A stretch of DNA of 64,000 nt from Antilocapra americana (GCA_007570785.1 ML660777.1:10744243-10808242), one strand, 5' to 3'. Shown: positions 33,482 to 44,957, numbered from the stretch's first letter. Notes: generated by a model not told the origin, from the letters alone. Translations and numbers: made by a program.

Positions 33482-34615
33482 TAATATCTAAGTACTATTG
33501 TACCTACTGTTCTTAATCTGGTCTTCAAAAAGTATGACACTTGCGTCAGCTAAAATTAACACTATTTTTAATTGGCTTACTGAATGTTTGTGACAGAATC
33601 GTGGAGTTTCTCCATAAAAACGGTAATGAATATCTCAATATGATGTTCATTGTTACACATACTTTCTCTACCAGTATCTTAGTAAGACGATTGGAGAGTT
33701 TCATATCTACTCCCTCTAAAGTAAGACTTGGCAAATACAACTACATTTTAGAAACACGACATGAATGGAACAAACTGTTATGATATTAGTCTAGTTTTAT
33801 TTGGCTGCTCAGAATGTCCCCAAATAACTGTTTTTGATTTGCTCTGTAACTCCCTGGTGTCCAATTGAGTGACCTAAATTCTTTTAATTTTGCCCTTTAA
33901 TTAGGAAATGCTTATCAAAGTGGAATATGTTTGATGCCAAATATACAAAAATGTGATTTGAAAATTATGATAAAAGAAATAGGAATTAACAGAGAACAAA
34001 GCAAGGGATATGTTATTCTTGGGTGATGCTTTTGAATAGTCTATTGGATTACAGCTCTCTTCCACTGAAAGTATTGTCTATGCAGTCTCTCAATTAACAC
34101 TTCTTCACACCACTTATATATTTCATCATGACTAGGATAATTACTGCCTGGAGTTTAATAAGTTACATATAATATTGCAATACAAGTCCGTTGTGGCTTC
34201 TTTACCCTTGAGGCAGGGGATGTTCTTCCTGCCACCTCACATCTGTGTTGTAATAAAGAAGCTCATCTTTATCAGGAGATTCAAACTTTCAGCAGCCTAT
34301 ACTTATGGTTTTACAAATAAATTTTTATTTACTCAATCAAATCATGGAGAGAATTGAGACACTTATTTCATTAACTCAAGAATTTAAGAAACTTCCTATT
34401 TCATGACATTCATAATCTAGTAGAAAATAATGATGAACAAAACTTTCATGTAAAACAAATCCATGCATATTGGTGCATACAGAGATAAATTTATATGGAA
34501 AGTACAACTTGAGAATGATTAATAAAGACAGTAAAATATTTATAGAGTTTATGATGTATAAGACAGCTTGAAACTAGCTTTTAGTGTTTGAATTGTTACT
34601 GTCCTAAGTACTATC
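33482..34615. other. AT-rich single-copy stretch, no gene seen
   Basis: Frames at 33541-33783 and 34175-34357 plus have no domain content. Nothing else recognised. Confidence 0.45.
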
Positions 34616-34619
34616 TAAG

Positions 34620-34830
34620 CCTACAGTATTTAGCACATGTAATAACAGTTAATATTTATTAATTACTTAAAATGACAAGTTGACAATGATAGGCTATGGT
34701 AAGCTAAGCACTTAATATGTATTAACTTGTTGATAATGGTACTATTATTTTCATTATTATCCCCATTTTACAAGTGAGAAAATCAAGACACAAGCCTTAA
34801 AATCAAGGCTATTAAGTGGTAGAGGTATTG
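34620..34830 (-). mobile_element. MIR fragment
   Basis: TTAATATGTATTAACTTGTTGATAATGGTACTATTATTTTCATTATTATCCCCATTTTACAAGTGAGAAAATCAAGACAC is the MIR core on the complement. Confidence 0.75.
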
Positions 34831-36123
34831 GGTTGACCAAAGTTATGGAAAATATAGAAAGTAAACCAAAACTGTCTGGCTCAAAAGAACTTATCCTTAG
34901 TTAGTTCAAAATATCGTCTCTCTGGTAAATAATCATTATATATTTATTCATCAAATTTTATTGAATGAATCAATCCATAATCCATCAATGAATGAGTTAA
35001 CAAAACAGCAAATACACAATGAAAAGCAAATCAGGAGATCCAGAAGTCATTTAGTTGAGTTCATTTAAAGATATGTACCATAGAGTGTTTAGATTAAAGA
35101 GCATATCGCTATTTTAAGGCTGGGACTACATAGTTTGGTTAATCTGTTGTTCACAAAAACAACCAAAAACAAACAAAAAAAAAATGCCCACAATTTCCCT
35201 CATTTTATATGTCTCAAACTCAGAGCATGATAAAACCTCCTCCCCAAGATTACTTTACTCACAAAAAACTAGTAGCCTTCCAATATTTGCTTCTTTTAGC
35301 AGAATGAATTTAGATTCTTGGCACTTATCCATAATTATTTGAAACTCTTTAGCCAAATGCTATGAAGGAAAATAAAACTTCCATCTTTGAGATTTGAAAT
35401 CCTTTTTAATTAACATGACTACATATAGGGGTACTAATTAGATTGGTATAAAACTGATGGCAATGCCAAAGAGCATAAGTATTGATACTTAATAGCATTG
35501 GATGAAAGAAACTAATGAGTCAGAATGATTCTCAGAGCTCAGCATATAGAGCTATTAAAAAACTTACTCATGTAAATGAGGGGTTGATTACTTTAAGCCA
35601 TCGCTGTGAAGTTTAGAATGATCCATTTACATTTGGCTAACTTCTCACAGTTTTTGTAATAAATATCTTTGTATTTAATTTAGAAACAGTTTAATTTCCT
35701 ACATATCATTATTCCATTTGTACAATAGGGAGAAAAGTGGACCCATATGAAGTTAAATTTTTCTGGTCATCTATGAAAAAAATTTTTTAACTTAAGGGTT
35801 TATTTTTATTAGACATATAAGCCAGATGTTCCTGGCTGCTGATAAGCATTTCAAGCTATGTTTATTCACAGAAGTTTAATACCGGGAAGAACAATCAAGT
35901 GATTCTTGAGGTCGGAGTACTGAGTTAGTAATAGTCTTAAATGTAAATCCATCAGTTTGTTTATTGGGAAATAAAAGATCTTAGAATACTTACATTAAAA
36001 ATTAAAACATACAAGTAGACACATAAATAGATGTTAAAGTAACACTGATAAGAAAGCAAATACAGGAATAAAACTCAGCTTGGTGCCTTTAAGTAATCTC
36101 AAAACATACTTTCTAAGCACTTA
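34831..36123. other. AT-rich single-copy stretch, no gene seen
   Basis: About 1.3 kb, no coding frame above background, no named repeat recognised. Confidence 0.45.
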
Positions 36124-36345
36124 CTGGTGGCTCAGATGGTAAATAATGGCTCAGATGGTAAATAATCTGCTTACAATGCAGGAGACCAGATTCAGTCCCT
36201 GAGTCGGGAAGATCCCCTGGAGAAGTACAGGGCAACCCACTCCAGTATTCTTGCCTGGAGAATCCCCAAGGACAGAGGAGCCTAGAGGGCTACAGTCCAT
36301 AGGGTTGTAAAGTCTGACGCGACTGAGTGACTAACATAACTTTCA
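36124..36345 (+). mobile_element. Bov-tA SINE with duplicated A-box region
   Basis: The head contains a direct repeat: TGGCTCAGATGGTAAATAA appears at 36128-36146 and again at 36148-36166, then TCTGCTTACAATGCAGG follows normally. The body and GACGCGACTGAGTGACTAAC tail are typical. The flanks ACATACTTTC and ACATAACTTTC are a possible eroded target duplication. Confidence 0.92.
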
Positions 36346-36392
36346 GTACCTCCTATGATGGTCCTCTTTTTTTGCTTTGACTGGCATCTCTT

Positions 36393-36523
36393 GTTCAGTT
36401 GCTCAGTTGTATCCGACTCTTTTGGACCCAATGGACTGCAGCACACCATGCTTCCTGCCCTTCACCTCTTCCCAGAGCTTGCTCAAACTCATGTCCATTG
36501 AGTCGGTGATGCCATCCAACCAT
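36393..36523 (-). mobile_element. BovB 3'-end fragment
   Basis: Complement of the BovB tail: GTTCAGTTGCTCAGTTGTATCCGACTCTTTT, then CTTGCTCAAACTCATGTCCATTGAGTCGGTGATGCCATCCAACC. About 130 bases only. Confidence 0.9.
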
Positions 36524-37109
36524 ATTTAAGTGATCTCAAGCACTTGCTAGCTTAAATCCTTTACCTAAACCTATCTTTTCTTTTAGCCATTTCAATTAAG
36601 AAATGAAAAGTCTATTTTTAATTAAGATATTGATATTGTAACAAGCATTTATTAGATAACTAGATGGTTCTCTAATGTTCTGAGAGGTTCCAAAAAAGCT
36701 GTTTAAAATTAACTATTAAATCACTGAACCAGTTTCTGACATGAAGAAAAAATTCTGACAGCTTTTTTCCCTGTGAACTAGAGGCTTTGGCAGTAGTAGA
36801 AAGTAACATTACTCTCTAGGTATTTGCTCACATTTTATTCTTCAGGTTTAAATAGTTTAAGTAACATGTGATTAAAACAACCATTATATACAGTATTTCT
36901 AAGCTCTGAAAATCAAGTTAATCTATTTAGAAAAGTAGGTCATACAGAAATCTCTTTAAAAGAAAGCAAACTACCAAAAAAAATCATGATTAACATTTTG
37001 ACAGAGATTTTTCCCCAAACCTCTAAGCACACAGTGCATATAACAAAAGAATCATTTATTTCATAATGTGCTTTACTACTGTCTACAAAATTTATTTTCT
37101 AATTGTTTT
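36524..37109. other. AT-rich single-copy stretch, no gene seen
   Basis: No recognised repeat or gene. Confidence 0.4.
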
Positions 37110-37700
37110 TTGCTGATTATAAAAATGCAGTTGGCTTTTTTATATTGATCTTGTAGTCCTCATGTTAAACTAACCTGTAAATTCTTATAATTTGCCTATG
37201 GATTGCATAATTTTATTCATATAAAATTCAGTGAATTAAGACAACTTAAACTTTTCCTTACAGATCTTTATACCTTTTTTATTTTTATTTTTCTTACACC
37301 TTCTGTGACCTTAAGTTCAATGCTGAATGGAAATGATAATATTAGACATCACTTTCCTAATGGTAATTTTAAATGCTTCAAATATTTCACGTCTAGAAAA
37401 ATACGTGCTGTTTTTTAAAATTACATGTAGATGCTGAATTTTATCAAATGGTTTTCTCTGCATCTGTGGAAATTAGCATATTGTTGACCATGTTGTTTTT
37501 CTCCTTCAATCTTTTATTATGAATCGGTGTTCTAATGGTAAATTCATCTGCATTTTGGTGATATTTGCTAAGCAATCAGAGTCAATTATCATTTAGAGTT
37601 GGGCGTTCTTAAAGTTAACACAAATTGTTTCAAGATTTATTATTGCCTGGAGATGGTCAGAATTTTTTGAAGAGTTTTGCCATTATTCACTGTATAGAAG
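37110..37700 (-). mobile_element. Old L1 ORF2 fragment
   Basis: CTGAATTTTATCAAATGGTTTTCTCTGCATCTGTGGAAATTAGCATATTGTTGACC and AATCTTTTATTATGAATCGGTGTTCTAATGG are the complement of the L1 ORF2 region that in sense reads toward the reverse-transcriptase palm. Many substitutions; non-coding. Confidence 0.6.
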
Positions 37701-37872
37701 TAGATATGAATTAAGTAAACAGGAAAATAAATAAGAAAATATAGCAAGTATGTTTTTATGCAAAGAATTCTTGCCAATTATCTGGAAGTTAGAAAACAAA
37801 TAGAAAAATGGACTAAGATATAAAAGGCAATTACAGAAGAAGAAATTCAAATTGCTTACAAATATATAGTGT

Positions 37873-38096
37873 GTGCATGTGTGCCAAGTTGCTTCAGTTG
37901 TGTCCTACTCTTTGCAACCCCATGGACTGTAGCCTCCCAGGCTCTTCTGTCCATGGGATTCTCCATGCAAGAACACTGAAGTGGGTTGCCATGCCCTCCT
38001 CCAGGGGATCTTTCTGACCCAAGGATCAAAACTGCTTCTTCTGGGGCTCCTGCAGTGCAGGCAGATTCTTTACCGCCGAGCTACTGGGAAGCCCAA
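37873..38096 (-). mobile_element. Bov-tA SINE nested in old L1
   Basis: Complement of Bov-tA, from GTGCCAAGTTGCTTCAGTTGTG to TTTACCGCCGAGCTACTGGGAAGCCC. Confidence 0.95.
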
Positions 38097-38098
38097 AT

Positions 38099-38306
38099 AG
38101 CTGCTGCTGCTAAGTCGCTTCAGTCGTGTCCGACTCTGTGCAACCCCATAGAAGGCAGCCTACCAGGCTCCCCAGTCCCTGGGATTCTCCAGGCAAGAAC
38201 ACTGGAGTGGGTTGCCATTGCCTTCTCCAATGCATGAGAATGAAAAGTGAAAGTGAAGTCGCTCAGTCATGTCCAACTCTTAGCGACCCCATGGACTGCA
38301 GCCTAG
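38099..38306 (-). mobile_element. Bov-A2 SINE adjoining the Bov-tA
   Basis: CTGCTGCTGCTAAGTCGCTTCAGTCGTG starts a complement-sense Bov-A unit. AGTGAAAGTGAAGTCGCTCAGTCATGTCC starts the second, incomplete monomer. It lies two to three bases from the preceding SINE, in the same orientation. Confidence 0.92.
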
Positions 38307-39049
38307 ATATTCAAATCCATAAATGATCAGATAAACACATTTTAAAATAGTAGTGAGAAGTGTCTTCAAACATATCAGATTGGCAAAAATTGAACATTTT
38401 TAAATACCAAATAGGTCATGCAGGAAAACAGAAATCCTATGTTCTGCTAATGGGACCACTGAACATGCCCTAGAACTTCTGCCCTTGGTCCATAATCCAA
38501 AGACATTATTACTCAAGATCATAAATTTCACATACCAAGATGTGAAATAAGATGTGGCCCATACAGGTCATGGAATACTACACAGCTGTTAAAAGCAGTC
38601 TAGATGCATGTCCTGCAACATAGGTAGATTTCTAACAAAAGATACTCAGAAATAAAAATTAGAAACAGAATGAGGTCTGCAACCCAGTATGTCTAGGTAA
38701 ATAAAAACAGTCAAAAGAATAACACTACATATTTTGCAAAGCTATACACAAATTCAAGGTTATAGATCAACACCTTAGCCTGATTTCCTGTGGGGAGAGG
38801 TGAATGGAAGTGGAAAATGGGATTAACAGAATAAGCAAGTAAAATGTGAAGAGAGCTCTACAGCAATAATAGTGTGACTTGAATAGAAGAGTATGAGGAA
38901 TTCAACCCCTTACACTTGAGAGGGATGTGTGGTAAACTAACAACTGTGCGTTAATGCAAAGGGTTATAAAAGGTTCCTTGCTCATTTCTGTCATTGACTT
39001 TATCTATGGTCTGATACATTTTCCTTACAGACGTGATTACAGTAGAGAG

Positions 39050-39295
39050 TGCTTAATAAACTGGGCTCAGGCATGAGTCAGTCCTTAGTTCAAGTTCTTC
39101 CTCCACACAATTATTAACTGCATTCTTTGGGGCAAGTTACTTTCTTAGACTTCCAGTCAATTTTTCATCTATAATCTGGTGCCAATGATACTACAGAGTT
39201 TTCTGAATGCTGCCTGGGAGATTAGATATATAAAGTACTTAGTGTAGTGGCTGGCATGAATAATTGTCCTATATATGGTAGTATATTGTTATCAT
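39050..39295 (+). mobile_element. MIR fragment
   Basis: Plus-sense MIR order: GGGCAAGTTACTTTCTTAGACTTCCAGTCAATTTTTCATCTATAATCTGGTGCCAATGATA, then GATTAGATATATAAAGTACTTAGTGTAGTGGCTGGCATG. Confidence 0.7.
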
Positions 39296-39684
39296 CATTC
39301 TAGAAAATATGGTAACTTTCTGTTACTCACTTGATTTGTGTGATTTTTGTCCTTTTAAAAGTTATTTTAATCAATTATTGGGATAAAATAGTGATTCCAT
39401 CCTTATTAAACTGGGAGACCACAGAAATTAAGAGGGCAGAGCCAGATGGAAACCCACAGACTGAAATGAACTGTTTCCCTGGCTGGTCACTGAGATGGAG
39501 TCAGTTGCTTGGCAAAGCATCCAAAGAGCCTGCCTACTGTACTCTCTGTGGCATGTGATGGAGAGGTTAGAATTTGGAACCTGACTAAATGAAAATGTAT
39601 TCATATGGTACAAGCACATGATGATTTTGTATAAGGAATATGTACTTGTTTTGTGGGCCTTTTCTTTCTTTTTTTTTTTTTTTT
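39296..39684. other. Single-copy stretch ending in a poly(T) run
   Basis: No gene or named repeat. A T run at 39669-39686 lies against the 5' end of the DCAF13 retrocopy; its origin is unclear. Confidence 0.5.
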
Positions 39685-40845
39685 TTACTGTTGGTAGTTA
39701 AAACTCTGAAGCGATGGAAAATGGGTGGACCAAACTATGGAGAAAATGAGGAATCGTTGCACACAGTATTAGGAAAGACAGGATATACAGGAGTTGATCA
39801 TCACTGGAAAGAAGTTTTTGCCATATGTGGATAGCAAGTAGACATTTAGGATAAACAAATAGTCAATCCTATATGTTCAACGACTTGGGTTTGATGGTAT
39901 AAGTGGTGTTAACTTTAACCTACTTGAAACATTTCTCTTGGGAAGCTGTGCTTCTCGCAGGAATATACTGTATGAGATGAGGTAAGCTACTTCTCTGAAA
40001 AAGATCATCTTGGATGTGAGAACCAATACAATTTACTAAAGCCCCATGGAAGCTTTCATTCTTACTGCAGCAAATAAAGATGACGCCCTATATACTTTTA
40101 ATATGTATGCTCAGGACAGTCCTGTAATGGTACATATGGGTTATGTATCTGTGGGGCTTGATGTGGATTACTCTACCGCTGGGAAATCATCTGTGTCTGC
40201 TAGTTTTGATAAATCCATACGAACCTTACCTGTGGACAAAAGTCTATCTCACAGAGAGAATGCAACATGTTATCTGTGGGACTTCCCTGGTTAAGATGCT
40301 GCATTTCCAGGGCAGGAGGTATGGGTTTGATCCATGGTCAGGGAATTAAGATCCCATATATAGCAAGGTGGGGCCAAAAACAAAACAAAAAACCATGTTA
40401 TCTGCATAAAATGCACTTCTGACAGTAAGTGCTGTACATTGTGTATGGATATAATGAAATAAAGATTCATCTATGAAAAACTAATGCTTCTGAAAATTTG
40501 GGTGTGCTTATGCCTTGAGAAAATACAGCCGCAGATTATAACCAGAAATTAAAGAAGAAATTTCAACATCATCCTCACATGAAACGTATCCCTTGTCACT
40601 GACACCTACCAAAACCTATTCACAGTCAGATTTAGGAACAGCACATCATGAAAGAAGCTTGTCGATGAAAGGAACTGCATTGTATTAAACATAGCAAGCC
40701 TGGATCTATGCAGCTTGTGTCAGAGAAAAAAAACGCACAGTGGCAGTTGTGAAATAATATTTGGTATTCCAACCGATATTGTTGTGTAATTGTTTGCTAT
40801 GTTTTGCTTTGTGGACTCTACAAATAAAACTAATGGCTCTAGTGA
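39685..40845 (+). pseudogene. DCAF13: Processed pseudogene of DCAF13, 5'-truncated
   Basis: An intronless, decayed copy of DCAF13 (WDSOF1), a WD40-repeat and Sof1-domain protein of the small-subunit processome and a CUL4-DDB1 substrate receptor. Translated pieces in several frames follow the family order: TLKRWKMGGPNYG, ESLHTVLGKTGYTGVDHHWKEVFAICG, a WGFD-like segment at 39880-39920, then MEAFILTAANKDDALYTFNMYAQDSPVMVHM and SASFDKSIRTLPVDKSLS (40046-40240). After the nested SINE come an NASEKLGVL-like segment near 40485, a Sof1-type tail (near 40540-40740) and a 3' UTR with AATAAA words near 40825-40860. Multiple stops and frameshifts, no introns, and loss of the N-terminal third indicate L1-mediated retroposition. 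No target duplication or intact poly(A) tail is seen. It cannot encode a working protein. Confidence 0.88.
40277..40393 (+). mobile_element. CHR-type tRNA SINE nested in the pseudogene
   Basis: GGGACTTCCCTGGTTAAGATGC, GGGTTTGATCCATGGTCAGGGAATTAAGATCCCATATA and an A-rich tail (CCAAAAACAAAACAAAAAAC) are typical of the cetartiodactyl CHR family. Target duplication CATGTTATCTG at 40266-40276 and 40394-40404. It interrupts the pseudogene where the WD region reads MQHVIC in DCAF13. Confidence 0.93.
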
Positions 40846-40989
40846 AAAAAATGAAATAAAGTTAATTGATGTTACCAAGATAATAAATAACAGGGATTAA
40901 CATAAAATTGAATAGCATGGCAAATCCAGAGTGATAAGAGCTAAATAAAAGCCACATGTAAAAGACCCCAAGGATTTTCAGCCAATATG

Positions 40990-41325
40990 AATCCACAGAG
41001 CAATGATGCTGTTGAACAAGTCAACGTGATCTTAGATCACATGGGTAGAACTGGACCAGAGAGAGAGTCTGGACCCGAGAGAGTCTCGCTCTGGGTGCAT
41101 AAAGCATATACTCCTGGAGACAGTTCTCAGTTCTGGGGATCAGACTTTGAGAGGAAGGATAACTAACAAAAGAATATTTGCAAGCAAGTGAGTGGAGAAG
41201 GCAGAAGGACTAGAAACCATCAGATGCAGAACCACTGAAAACACGGAAGGGACCGTGCTGAGAGAAGGAAGTTCCTGGGTAGGAAACCTAAAGCTGTCCT
41301 CAAAATTATTTAGGTGTTAGGCCTG
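40990..41325 (+). mobile_element. Ancient mammal-wide repeat, family uncertain
   Basis: CAAGTCAACGTGATCTTAGATCACATGGGTAGAACTGG, then GTTCTCAGTTCTGGGGATCAGACTTTGAGAGGAAGG, AGTGGAGAAGGCAGAAGGACTAGAAACCATC and TAAAGCTGTCCTCAAAATTATTTAGG parallels the recurrent 'cagttctgggcgccacactttaagaaggac...gagaagactaggggtctggaaaccatg...agctgtcttcaaatatttgaagg' repeat of mammals. I do not name the family. The overlapping frames are not genes. Confidence 0.55.
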
Positions 41326-41754
41326 CATGCTCGGACCAGCTGCCTGCAATCAGCGAGCGGGTGTTTCATGCAGAAGATCTCGGCAAACGTAACCACTACC
41401 TTTCTGCTAGCCAGACTGACTGAAAAGGGGAGGGCAGACTTGCAGGATGTGGAACCCATTTGTGGTGGCACTTACACGGAATCCAACAATTCTTTCATCT
41501 GGGAATGTCATCCACGAGTCTCTCGGACAGGTAGAGGATCACACTGAAAAACTCCAGAGCCTTCCATGTCTGTTTTCTGAGACTCAAATATTTATTTTCA
41601 AGTACTTACCACCTTCTGGGACCCAAAAACCTTCAAGGGGGAATATGATTCTGAGATGCCATCTTGATCAGCCTAAGGTTTTGATATAGATTTTCAGGAA
41701 TACAAGTGTTTCATGAGCCATGAATTCTTGAATATTTGTCAACTGCTCTCATCT
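41326..41754. other. Single-copy stretch, no gene seen
   Basis: Two overlapping short frames (41314-41547, 41447-41689 plus) without domains. No repeat recognised. Confidence 0.4.
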
Positions 41755-41900
41755 TAAGAATATTTTTTAATTTTTATTAAAATATAGTTGATTTACAATT
41801 GTATAAGTTTCAGATGTATAGCAAAGTGATTCAGTCATACATACATATTATGCATATATATATATATAAGATGTATTATATATACATATATATATTCTTC
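41755..41900 (-). mobile_element. L1 3'-UTR fragment with AT microsatellite
   Basis: TTTTTATTAAAATATAGTTGATTTACAATTGTATAAGTTTCAGATGTATAGCAAAGTGATTCAGTCATACATACATA is the complement of a ruminant-type L1 3' end. A TA-rich run follows (41857-41895). Confidence 0.8.
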
Positions 41901-42374
41901 AGAATAGTTTTATACTTCCCACTAAATTGAGCCAATAACCATTCTCTAAAAAATTTCAACTTTTTCTACTAGTGGTTAGCATTTGTTCTATCAGATTATG
42001 GAAGCTGTCAGGTTAAATAACTTAGTGGTTTGCTTTCACTAAGCAATAACTTCTATGAAGTTATCAGCTACAATGACATTTCAGAACTATTGAAGATCAA
42101 GTGGTTGTTATTTCAAGTTTCTAAAACTCCTTTGTCTCCACTGCCAGCTATGTTTCCAAACAGGAGAGAGAGGCAAGATTATTTCAGGAAACCATAACCA
42201 CTTGCTTTCATGCCTTGATCCGAAATCTTCCTTTGGAGAGTTGTTTGGTAGCTGAGTTGAACAGGCCATGTGTGACAGATATTAGAAGAACTGACCTCAG
42301 GGAGCAAGTGTACTTTCTACTCTAGTTGATGGTTTGTACAGTAATCTTGGGGGCTGAGAAAATAAGCAATCTGA

Positions 42375-42490
42375 GAGCAGGAACCTTAGCTTATACATCT
42401 TTGTATCCCTCCCAGCTCGCAGCACAGCCCCTGGTGCATAGTAGGCAGACAATATGTTTACTGCCGGAATGAATGAATTAGTGAATACGA
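42375..42490 (+). mobile_element. L2 LINE 3' end
   Basis: GAGAGCAGGAACCTTAGCTTATACATCTTTGTATCCCTCCCAGC, then GCACAGCCCCTGGTGCATAGTAGGCAGACAATATGTTTACTGCCGGAATGAATGAATTAGTGAAT, follows the L2 3' terminus. Confidence 0.75.
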
Positions 42491-42499
42491 CTAAATGAA

Positions 42500-43080
42500 T
42501 GGATGGATAATGTGGACAGATGGCACCGAGGAAGAATCTGCTTGAGGCTTTAAGTTAGGCATGTCGGAGTCCAGCTCCAGTTGCTGAGCTAAATTTCTGC
42601 CCCTCATCTGACCAACTCCCCTCTGTGGAGCTTGACGATCGTGGAGCCTGTGGGTAGAATGTATTCTGGGGGAGATGAGAGCTGCCTGATATGAGAGATG
42701 ATATCAGAGATTAGTTAACCGTATGGGCTTTGTCCCGGGGGAGGTGTGTGAAATGAATCAGATTAAACAAAATTGATAATGTGAATGCTTAATCAAACAG
42801 ACAAAGGTAGTCTGCGCAGCTAATTAGGGGCAAATAGAGCGTCCCTCTTGTACCTCATTTAACTGACAAATTGTGCAGACAGTTTTAATGGGAGTCTGTT
42901 TAGCAAAGAGAAGGCTGTATAGTTGACAGCTTGGCAAAATGTGGTTTCTGTAACACCACATGATGCTTATGGAAATTAGCCTGGTGCAGCTGAGCTCGGA
43001 GTGGTCCTGGGATGTGCAAATCACGCAAAACGGACCTTGCACACACCGCTTGTCATGGCATTCTTAAAGACAAAGAACTC
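42500..43080. promoter_or_regulatory. Candidate conserved developmental non-coding element
   Basis: Repeat-free and dense in factor-like words: GATGATATCAGAGATTAGTTAAC, AATCAGATTAAACAAAATTGATAATG, a SOX-type GACAAAGG at 42800-42807 and a homeodomain-type TAATTAG at 42821-42827. CpGs are retained at places such as TTGACGATCGTGG and TCTGCGCAGC. The best enhancer-like stretch of the window by reading. No long frame. Conservation is inferred. Confidence 0.4.
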
Positions 43081-44565
43081 ATTTTTAGTATTTTCAAAAG
43101 TCAAAGGGTTTGGACTCTGAACATTCAGTGAAATCTTGCCATTGCCCTACCCAGTGCAGAAGTTGAGAAGTAATGTGAGAGAAACTTCTTATTTAGATAA
43201 GTTTCATTCAGACAAATGACAAGCTGTTACCTTTTGCCTGTGGAAGCACTGACTTCAGGTAAGCCAGGTAACTTCAGGAGATCAGAGTGACCCACAGCTA
43301 AAGATAACTTCATCTATGGATGCTCCAACAGGTTTAGATAAGTCGTTCCAGAATTTCCCAGCATGTTCACCAGGCTCAAACCAGCACCTCAACTTCTCAC
43401 TCTGTCTTTCAAACCTCAACAAACCTGGTTCTCATCTCCTTTTCCAAATTAAGCAACTTCCTCCCCTGATATTTTTACATCTTTGGACTTGCCATGTTGT
43501 TGGAGACTGTGGGAGAATTTCTTGGAGCAAGTGTTCTTTTGGGAGGAACATGCTGGTTTCCCAGGTTCTCGAGGAATCAGCTCTCAGGAGTCCATCCAGA
43601 AGGAGTCTGTTGTGAACAGAGTCATTTGCTACTCCAAGGAGAACTGGGGGAAAGAATACAACTAGGGTTGGTGTGGAGACAGAGGGGGCTGGTTCTCAGA
43701 GGCTCTCTCTGTGGGGCTGGCATGCCAGGGACAAACAGAGTCACCAGGGTTCTTAGCCTGTGTGCCAGCCCCAGGATGTAATTGTCTGAGAGCAAGACCT
43801 GGAACCAGGCGCTGAATTCACAGTGCGAGGAAGAGCTTTCCTGCCTTGTCTACCCATGCGTGGCTCACAGTGTCCAGCCCACTAAAGGGAATACAGCCAT
43901 GCATGAGGAGTAGTTGTTTAATGAAGTGATTTTTGTGAATCACTCCACCAGTCAGACATGGTCCCTTCCAGAAAATGAACAGTTTTGCATAAAATGGTCC
44001 ATTAGTGTCAATGGAAAGGGTCTGACCTCCTTCGGCTGCTCTGCAAGCCTAGTCACGTGGAACAACCAGGGCTGTGCTTGGACTGGAAGATGATGTCTCT
44101 ACCCCAGGAGACTTTGCTTGACATCACAATGCATTAAATGGAAAAAACAAGAATAATTCCCCTTTCAGTGGGCAAAGCATAATTTTAGCAAAGTTGGAGA
44201 TGTACTTAAACAGTTTCACATACACCTGATTCTTTAAAATTACAGCAGATTATTTATTTATTAAAGCAAAATATTTTAAACCAGCAGGATGACTGTGTTA
44301 TCATCACACCGAAGTGACATCACTCACACTTTCAAAACTCTACTGATGCTAACATGAATCAAATTTGTTTCTCACATTTTGCTGTGAAGTTCGGCTTTTC
44401 TTTCTTTTTTCCCTTGGAATTAAATTCTTTTTCCTCAAGTTTTACAGATTTAAAATGTTTTTCTTTTATGTTAGTACACTGTGAAATATGAGTGCAGAAG
44501 GGTGAATATGATGAGCACCCACATCACCACCATATGAGTTAAGATATGAAACACTGACAATGATT
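43081..44565. other. Single-copy stretch, no gene seen
   Basis: About 1.5 kb without recognised repeats. Overlapping frames at 43316-43781 plus lack domain signals. Parts (43900-44350) could belong to the same constrained neighbourhood as the preceding block. Confidence 0.4.
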
Positions 44566-44660
44566 AACAATATTTTTTTAATTAATGTATTTTTTTAACT
44601 GGTGGAAAGTTGCTTTACAGCTTTTTGTTGGTTTCTGCCGTACAACAATGTGAATCAGTC

Positions 44661-44664
<4 letters not shown>

Positions 44665-44707
<43 letters not shown>
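44665..44707. repeat. (TA)n microsatellite, about 21 units
   Basis: An uninterrupted TA run grown in the TATATATA part of the L1 3' UTR. Likely polymorphic and cruciform-prone. Confidence 0.97.
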
Positions 44708-44709
<2 letters not shown>

Positions 44710-44835
44710 TTTCTCTCCCTCCCCTCTCCCACCCCTCCTCTCTAGGTCATTACAGAGTGCCAGGCTGGGCTCCCTTGTATTATTTAGCAACTTCCCACTA
44801 ACTGTCTATTTTACATATGATGGTCTATATATTGG

Positions 44836-44957
44836 AATAGGAAATGGCAATTCACTTCAGTATTCTTGCCTGGAAAATTCCATGGACAAAGGAGCCTGGT
44901 GGGCTACCATCCATGAGGTCCCAAAAGAGTCAGACATGACTGAGCGACTGGGCACAG
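44836..44957 (+). mobile_element. Bov-A monomer nested in L1
   Basis: GGAATAGGAAATGGCAATTCACTTCAGTATTCTTGCC...GAGTCAGACATGACTGAGCGACTGG is one BovA unit lacking the tRNA head. The flanks GTCTATATAT and GTGTATACGT are a possible eroded target duplication. Confidence 0.9.

Larger units (their letters stand above)
37790..38865 (+). mobile_element. Old L1 ORF2 C-terminal fragment split by two SINEs
   Basis: Left piece 37790-37870 (AAATAGAAAAATGGACTAAG...AGAAGAAATTCAAATTGC) and right piece from about 38335. The right piece has ATATCAGATTGGCAAAAATTGAACA, TGGAATACTACACAGCTGTTAAAAGC and GCATGTCCTGCAACATAGGTAG. These parallel the L1 text before and around the TMEYYSA motif. Highly diverged. The two SINEs between the pieces are later insertions. 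Confidence 0.65.

Noticed and set aside
40046..40294. Functional WD-repeat gene
   Set aside because: The frame is one surviving piece of a DCAF13 retrocopy broken by stops, frameshifts and a SINE.
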